Shown: one piece after another, positions 42,220 through 45,044 of the stretch
How the letters are laid out: each line of letters starts with the position of its first letter
Numbering within the stretch: position 1 is the first letter of the stretch
NCBI GenBank assembly: GCA_016936575.1
Contig: JAFGXQ010000041.1
Coordinates: 1-45,044, forward strand
Reading direction: 5' to 3'
DNA from: Deltaproteobacteria bacterium
GTDB taxonomy: Bacteria > Myxococcota_A > Polyangia > JAAYKL01
Length of the DNA: 45,044 nucleotides
Position numbers and translations under genes: made by a program
Notes under the pieces: generated by a model
Told to the model about the DNA's origin: nothing
Database searches by the model: none
Seen by the model: the letters and a program-made list of their open reading frames with translations, nothing else

Positions 42220-43158
42220 ATGACAAACTATCTCATTACCGGCGCGGCCGGCTTCATCGGTTCGAATCTGGCGGAACACCTTATTGAACAGGGAGAAACC
42301 GTTGTCGGTGTAGACAATTTTCTCACCGGCAAGCGTGAAAACATCGCGTCGTTGCGGGAACGTATGCGGTTTGTGGAAGGCGACATCCGCGACGCCTCAC
42401 TGATGAATGAATTGTGCGAAGGCGTTGACTACGTACTGCATCACGCGGCAATGGCGTCGGTCCCCTGGTCGATGAAAGAGCCGATGCTGTGCCACGAACA
42501 CAACGCTACCGGCACCCTCAACGTTCTTCTCGCCGCCCGGGACGCAGGTGTAAAAAAAGTAGTCATGGCGGTGACCTCCGCCGCCTACGGAAACACCGAA
42601 ACACTTCCGGCGCACGAAGCGCTGCCGACAATGGCCCTCTCGCCTTACGGTGCCACCAAATTAATCGGCGAAATCTATCTACAGCTGTTTTCTACCGCAT
42701 ACGCGCTCCCCACCGTGGGGCTTCGATATTTCAACGTATTCGGCAAGCGACAAGACCCGCAAAGTGCCTACGCGGCGGCGATTCCGATTTTCGCCAAAAA
42801 GCTGATTGAGGGCAAAGCCCCGACGATATTCGGCGACGGTGAACAGACCCGCGATTTTGTGTACATCAAAGATGTGGTACAGGCGAATCTCAAAGCGTGC
42901 ACCGCGCCGCCGTCCGCCGATGGCCAGGTGTTCAACATCGGCACCGGCACCCAAATCACCGTGACCGACCTAATCCGATACATGAGTGACCTGCTCGATA
43001 TTCATATCGCGCCCGACCATGTACCCGAACGCGCCGGCGACGTGAAACACAGCGTGGCCGACATTACCAAAGCCGAACAGCACCTCGGCTACACCCCAGA
43101 CTACACCGTATACGAAGGCCTGAAAGAAGCCATCGAATGGTATCGGAAGAATCTGTAA
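42220..43158 (+). CDS. SDR-type NAD-dependent nucleotide-sugar epimerase/dehydratase
   Basis: This 312-residue extended short-chain dehydrogenase has YLITGAAGFIGSNLAEHL, VGVDNFLTGKRENI, LHHAAMASVPWSM and the catalytic SPYGATK (Tyr-x3-Lys). Its closest type is the WbpP/GalE-like 4-epimerases of UDP-GlcNAc or uronates; the WbpI 2-epimerase belongs to another fold and is not this gene. The ATG at 42220 is chosen because the fold starts there; an in-frame extension from 42106 runs through the palindromic repeat. Confidence 0.85.
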   Translation: MTNYLITGAAGFIGSNLAEHLIEQGETVVGVDNFLTGKRENIASLRERMRFVEGDIRDASLMNELCEGVDYVLHHAAMASVPWSMKEPMLCHEHNATGTLNVLLAARDAGVKKVVMAVTSAAYGNTETLPAHEALPTMALSPYGATKLIGEIYLQLFSTAYALPTVGLRYFNVFGKRQDPQSAYAAAIPIFAKKLIEGKAPTIFGDGEQTRDFVYIKDVVQANLKACTAPPSADGQVFNIGTGTQITVTDLIRYMSDLLDIHIAPDHVPERAGDVKHSVADITKAEQHLGYTPDYTVYEGLKEAIEWYRKNL

Positions 43159-43222
43159 TAATGCCCCCCAGCAACCGTACAGGCGAGTCTCCGTGCCCGC
43201 TCGGCAGAAAAACCGAAACAAA

Positions 43223-43243
43223 TGAAAGAAAAGTGTCAACTGT
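43223..43243 (+). repeat. 21-bp direct repeat, left copy
   Basis: Starts TGAAAGAAAAGTGTCAACTG; identical to 44069-44089. Both are followed by related CTGACCCC and GGGCGC blocks. The copies bracket the toxin-antitoxin module 846 bp apart. Confidence 0.9.
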
Positions 43244-43349
43244 CAACACCTGACCCCTGGCGCGGCCCCGGGCGCGGCTTGAAACGCTCCGTATCGAGCA
43301 TTATATTGTTGAATAGTATTTTTGCACGGAATACATAAAAAGGTACAAA

Positions 43350-43616
43350 ATGAGAGTATTAAACAACGAATGGGTTCCTGAACTTGCTGTCGCCCTCGGA
43401 CGACGGGAAGCAGAAATAGAACAGGAACTGCGGATTGCATCAGCCATGAAATTATTTGAAATGGGTCGCATCTCCAGTGGTCTGGCAGCCAAATTATGCA
43501 GCATGGATAGGGTTTCGTTTTTAATGCTGTGCAATCAATACAACGTATCGATCTTTCAACAAGACGAAACCGAAATAGCATCTGATACCTCAAATATTCT
43601 GGACATCATAAATTGA
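43350..43616 (+). CDS. UPF0175-family antitoxin
   Basis: This 88-residue protein carries the UPF0175 pattern (RREAEIEQELRIASAMKLFEMGRISSGLAAKLCSMDR, with an HTH-like region, then the C-terminal LMLCNQYNVSI). UPF0175 proteins are DNA-binding partners of DUF3368 PIN-domain toxins. Its stop TGA at 43614-43616 overlaps the TTG start of the toxin frame. Lower GC than the surrounding chromosome and flanking direct repeats suggest acquisition. Confidence 0.85.
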   Translation: MRVLNNEWVPELAVALGRREAEIEQELRIASAMKLFEMGRISSGLAAKLCSMDRVSFLMLCNQYNVSIFQQDETEIASDTSNILDIIN

Positions 43617-44093
43617 TAGTTGTTGTAAATACCTCTCCGTTGATAGCCTTGGATCGAATCGGTCAGTTGCACCTATTGCAAAGACTCTTCGGAACCATCG
43701 TCCGTCCGCAAGCTGTGGTAGACGAACTGCTTGAAGGACGCTCAGTATGGAGGAAGTGATTCCCTTTACAGCGGAGAATGGATACATACTCATCCCACAC
43801 CGGAAGAAATCGTTTTTAGAAAAGAATTGGGCGCAGGAGAAACGGCCGCCATCATTCTGGCCAAAAAAATGAATGCGAATCTTCTGCTATTAGATGATTT
43901 AGCGGCCAGACGTGTTGCGGCAGAACTAAACCTATCCGTATCAGGAACAATCGGTGTTCTAGTCGCCGCACACCAAAAAGGCTTGCTCCCTGACTTGGAA
44001 AAACAACTCAATGCTTTAATCGCATGTGGTTTTAGAATTTCAGAACATCTTCTAAAATCAATTTTAGCTGAAAGAAAAGTGTCAACTGTTTAA
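43613..44093 (+). pseudogene. DUF3368 (PIN-like) toxin, frameshifted
   Basis: From TTG at 43613 the frame reads IVVVNTSPLIALDRIG...VVDELLEGR, the PIN-domain start, then hits a stop at 43751-43753. The rest of the domain (ELGAGETAAIILAKKMNANLLLLDDLAARRVAAEL, SGTIGVLVAAHQKGLLP, ACGFRISEHLL) is in another frame, open until 44093. The switch is near 43731-43750, so a 1-bp insertion or 2-bp deletion is indicated. No homopolymer is present there to suggest an easy sequencing error. The last residues (ERKVSTV) and stop come from the right direct repeat. The toxin is probably inactive. Confidence 0.85.
44069..44089 (+). repeat. 21-bp direct repeat, right copy
   Basis: Identical to 43223-43243. It encodes the end of the toxin frame. 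Confidence 0.9.
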
Positions 44094-44127
44094 CTGACCC
44101 CGGGCGCCCCTCAAGGAAAAACCATCT

Positions 44128-44421
44128 ATGAGCGACAGCACCTTTTTTACAGATACCGAAGAAGTTGTGCCGTCTGACACCCCGGAAGACGTAGAACAGA
44201 TTCTCATAGAGGGGTATCGCAACATGCCGGCTTCAAAAAAGCTGCATCGCATCTTTGACCTGTCGCTTTCACTCAAAGAATTGGCAAAGAAACGAATTGT
44301 GATGCAATACGGGGACCAAATTCCCCAAAGACTTATTATGCTGAAACTAGCGTCGTTATATCTGGACCAACAGACCATGCAAAAAGCATTCAATTACGAC
44401 CCTACTCAGGAAGAATTTTAA
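44128..44421 (+). CDS. Small helical protein paired with nucleotidyltransferase
   Basis: This 97-residue acidic, all-helical protein is not assigned to a named family. It has SDTPEDVEQILIEGYRNMPA, KKLHRIFDLSLSLKELAKKRI and QRLIMLKLASLYLDQQTMQKAF. I recall similar short proteins (P-E-x-x-x-x-L-I-E-x-x-R-x-M-P ... L-R-L-A-x-x-x-L) directly before nucleotidyltransferase genes in many bacteria. Two bp separate it from the next gene. The role may be antitoxin or partner of that enzyme. Confidence 0.7.
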   Translation: MSDSTFFTDTEEVVPSDTPEDVEQILIEGYRNMPASKKLHRIFDLSLSLKELAKKRIVMQYGDQIPQRLIMLKLASLYLDQQTMQKAFNYDPTQEEF

Positions 44422-44423
44422 AT

Positions 44424-45020
44424 TTGCCAATAACAGAAACACTGGAAGTAACCCAAAGAGTTGCAAACATCTTCAAACAATTGGGGGCGAGATATGTTGT
44501 CGGCGGCTCTGTTGCCAGCTCAATGCACGGTATTCCCAGAGCGACCCAAGATGTGGACATGGTGGTTCAATTATTTTCAACCCAGGTTCCAAAGCTATTA
44601 GAACTCTTTTCGTCCGATTTTTACATTGATGAAACTGCTGTCATAGAAGCCATTAACCGGTCTGCTTCGTTCAATATCATCCACCTTGAAACCATGTACA
44701 AAATTGACGTCTTCGTTTGTGGGGATGACGAGCTCAAACATCAGGAATTTGAAAGAGCTATTCCTGTTACCATCGACGAAGAAACCCAGGACACCCTTTT
44801 CATCGCCGATGCAACAGACATCATCATTCAAAAACTGCTGTGGTATGAATTAGGCAACCGCATCTCCCAAAGGCAATGGAACGATGTGATAGGGGTCTTA
44901 AAAGTAAGTCGTCAGTCACTCGACATGAGCTATTTGCAAAAATGGTCCATCCGAAAAAAAATCATCCCGCTGGTAAAAAAGGCGTTTAAAGAAGCGCTTG
45001 CAGAGGAATTAGATTGGTAA
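44424..45020 (+). CDS. MNT/AbiEii-like nucleotidyltransferase
   Basis: This 198-residue protein starts at TTG 44424 and has the minimal nucleotidyltransferase site VVGGSVASSMHGIPRATQDVDMVV (Gly-Ser, then Asp-x-Asp) and a third acidic residue in YKIDVFV. The C-terminal half (LLWYELGNRISQRQWNDVIGVLKVSRQSLDMSYLQKW) is helical. Such enzymes occur in toxin-antitoxin pairs and transfer nucleotides to proteins or RNA. It is in an operon with the preceding 97-residue protein. Confidence 0.82.
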   Translation: MPITETLEVTQRVANIFKQLGARYVVGGSVASSMHGIPRATQDVDMVVQLFSTQVPKLLELFSSDFYIDETAVIEAINRSASFNIIHLETMYKIDVFVCGDDELKHQEFERAIPVTIDEETQDTLFIADATDIIIQKLLWYELGNRISQRQWNDVIGVLKVSRQSLDMSYLQKWSIRKKIIPLVKKAFKEALAEELDW

Positions 45021-45044
45021 AAAATCCAAGGGCAGACACACACA

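Noticed and set aside
43243-43593. Open frame antisense to the antitoxin gene
   Set aside because: The UPF0175 match on the plus strand is clear; the antisense frame crosses repeat sequence and has no ribosome site.

Overview
The window is 45 kb of gene-dense DNA from a Gram-negative bacterium. The evidence for this is a LolA-like lipoprotein carrier, Sec and Tat signal peptides, lipoprotein signals, an outer-polysaccharide sugar pathway and a multihaem cytochrome with a periplasmic-type tail. The mixture of features fits a deltaproteobacterial, myxococcal or related uncultured lineage: an FHA protein with a long Pro-rich linker, a PilZ protein, a VIT/VWA protein with an AgmX/PglI-like tail, an NtrC-family regulator, a Nif11-type peptide, RNase G and a bd-superfamily oxidoreductase fused to c-haem domains. 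I cannot assign a phylum from the sequence alone. No tRNA, rRNA, CRISPR array or transposase gene was found.

Layout. 1-5.1 kb: the 3' end of a secreted LamG protein, then a three-gene operon of a PsiE-like membrane protein, a CydA-like membrane subunit and a second CydA-like subunit fused to an octahaem cytochrome c. 5.1-7.8 kb: a Nif11-type peptide with a Cys/Gly/Ser tail, and two peptide-transporter ATPases (OppD/OppF type) without their permeases. 7.8-8.0 kb: a small SRP RNA gene on the minus strand. 8.1-17.1 kb: a one-TM protein of unknown function, GlmM, a gamma-glutamylcyclotransferase-like protein, a Tat-exported DUF362 protein, an MFS transporter, a thermonuclease, a sulfotransferase, and a DEAD-box helicase whose leader is made of a degenerate ~9-nt repeat. 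17.2-22.6 kb: an unknown secreted protein, a VIT/VWA protein, DusB and an NtrC-type activator.

22.6-31.4 kb: dnaK behind a sigma70-like promoter and a CIRCE-like operator, a HEAT-repeat lipoprotein, an FHA protein translationally coupled to a family-4 uracil-DNA glycosylase that lacks its C-terminal HP motif, a Zn-ribbon protein, then rng-PilZ and a LolA-like protein on the minus strand. 31.6-35.8 kb: a MoxR / DUF58 / transglutaminase operon. 35.9-43.2 kb: genes for UDP-2,3-diacetamido-2,3-dideoxyuronic acid (wbpA, wbpD, wbpE, wbpB types), with an MBL/beta-CASP protein set between wbpE and wbpB, followed by an SDR-type sugar epimerase. 43.2-45.0 kb: an accessory segment of lower GC holding a UPF0175/DUF3368 toxin-antitoxin module (toxin frameshifted) flanked by 21-bp direct repeats, then a 97-aa protein paired with a nucleotidyltransferase.

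Most notable for follow-up: the pentad aromatic repeat fused to the N-terminus of the WbpA-type dehydrogenase; the paired CydA-like subunits with a c-haem chain; the repeat leader of the helicase gene; a GC-rich hairpin repeat inserted in frame inside the WbpE-type aminotransferase; palindromic elements whose ends supply the stop codons of two genes; and the paired 97-aa protein and nucleotidyltransferase at the right edge.
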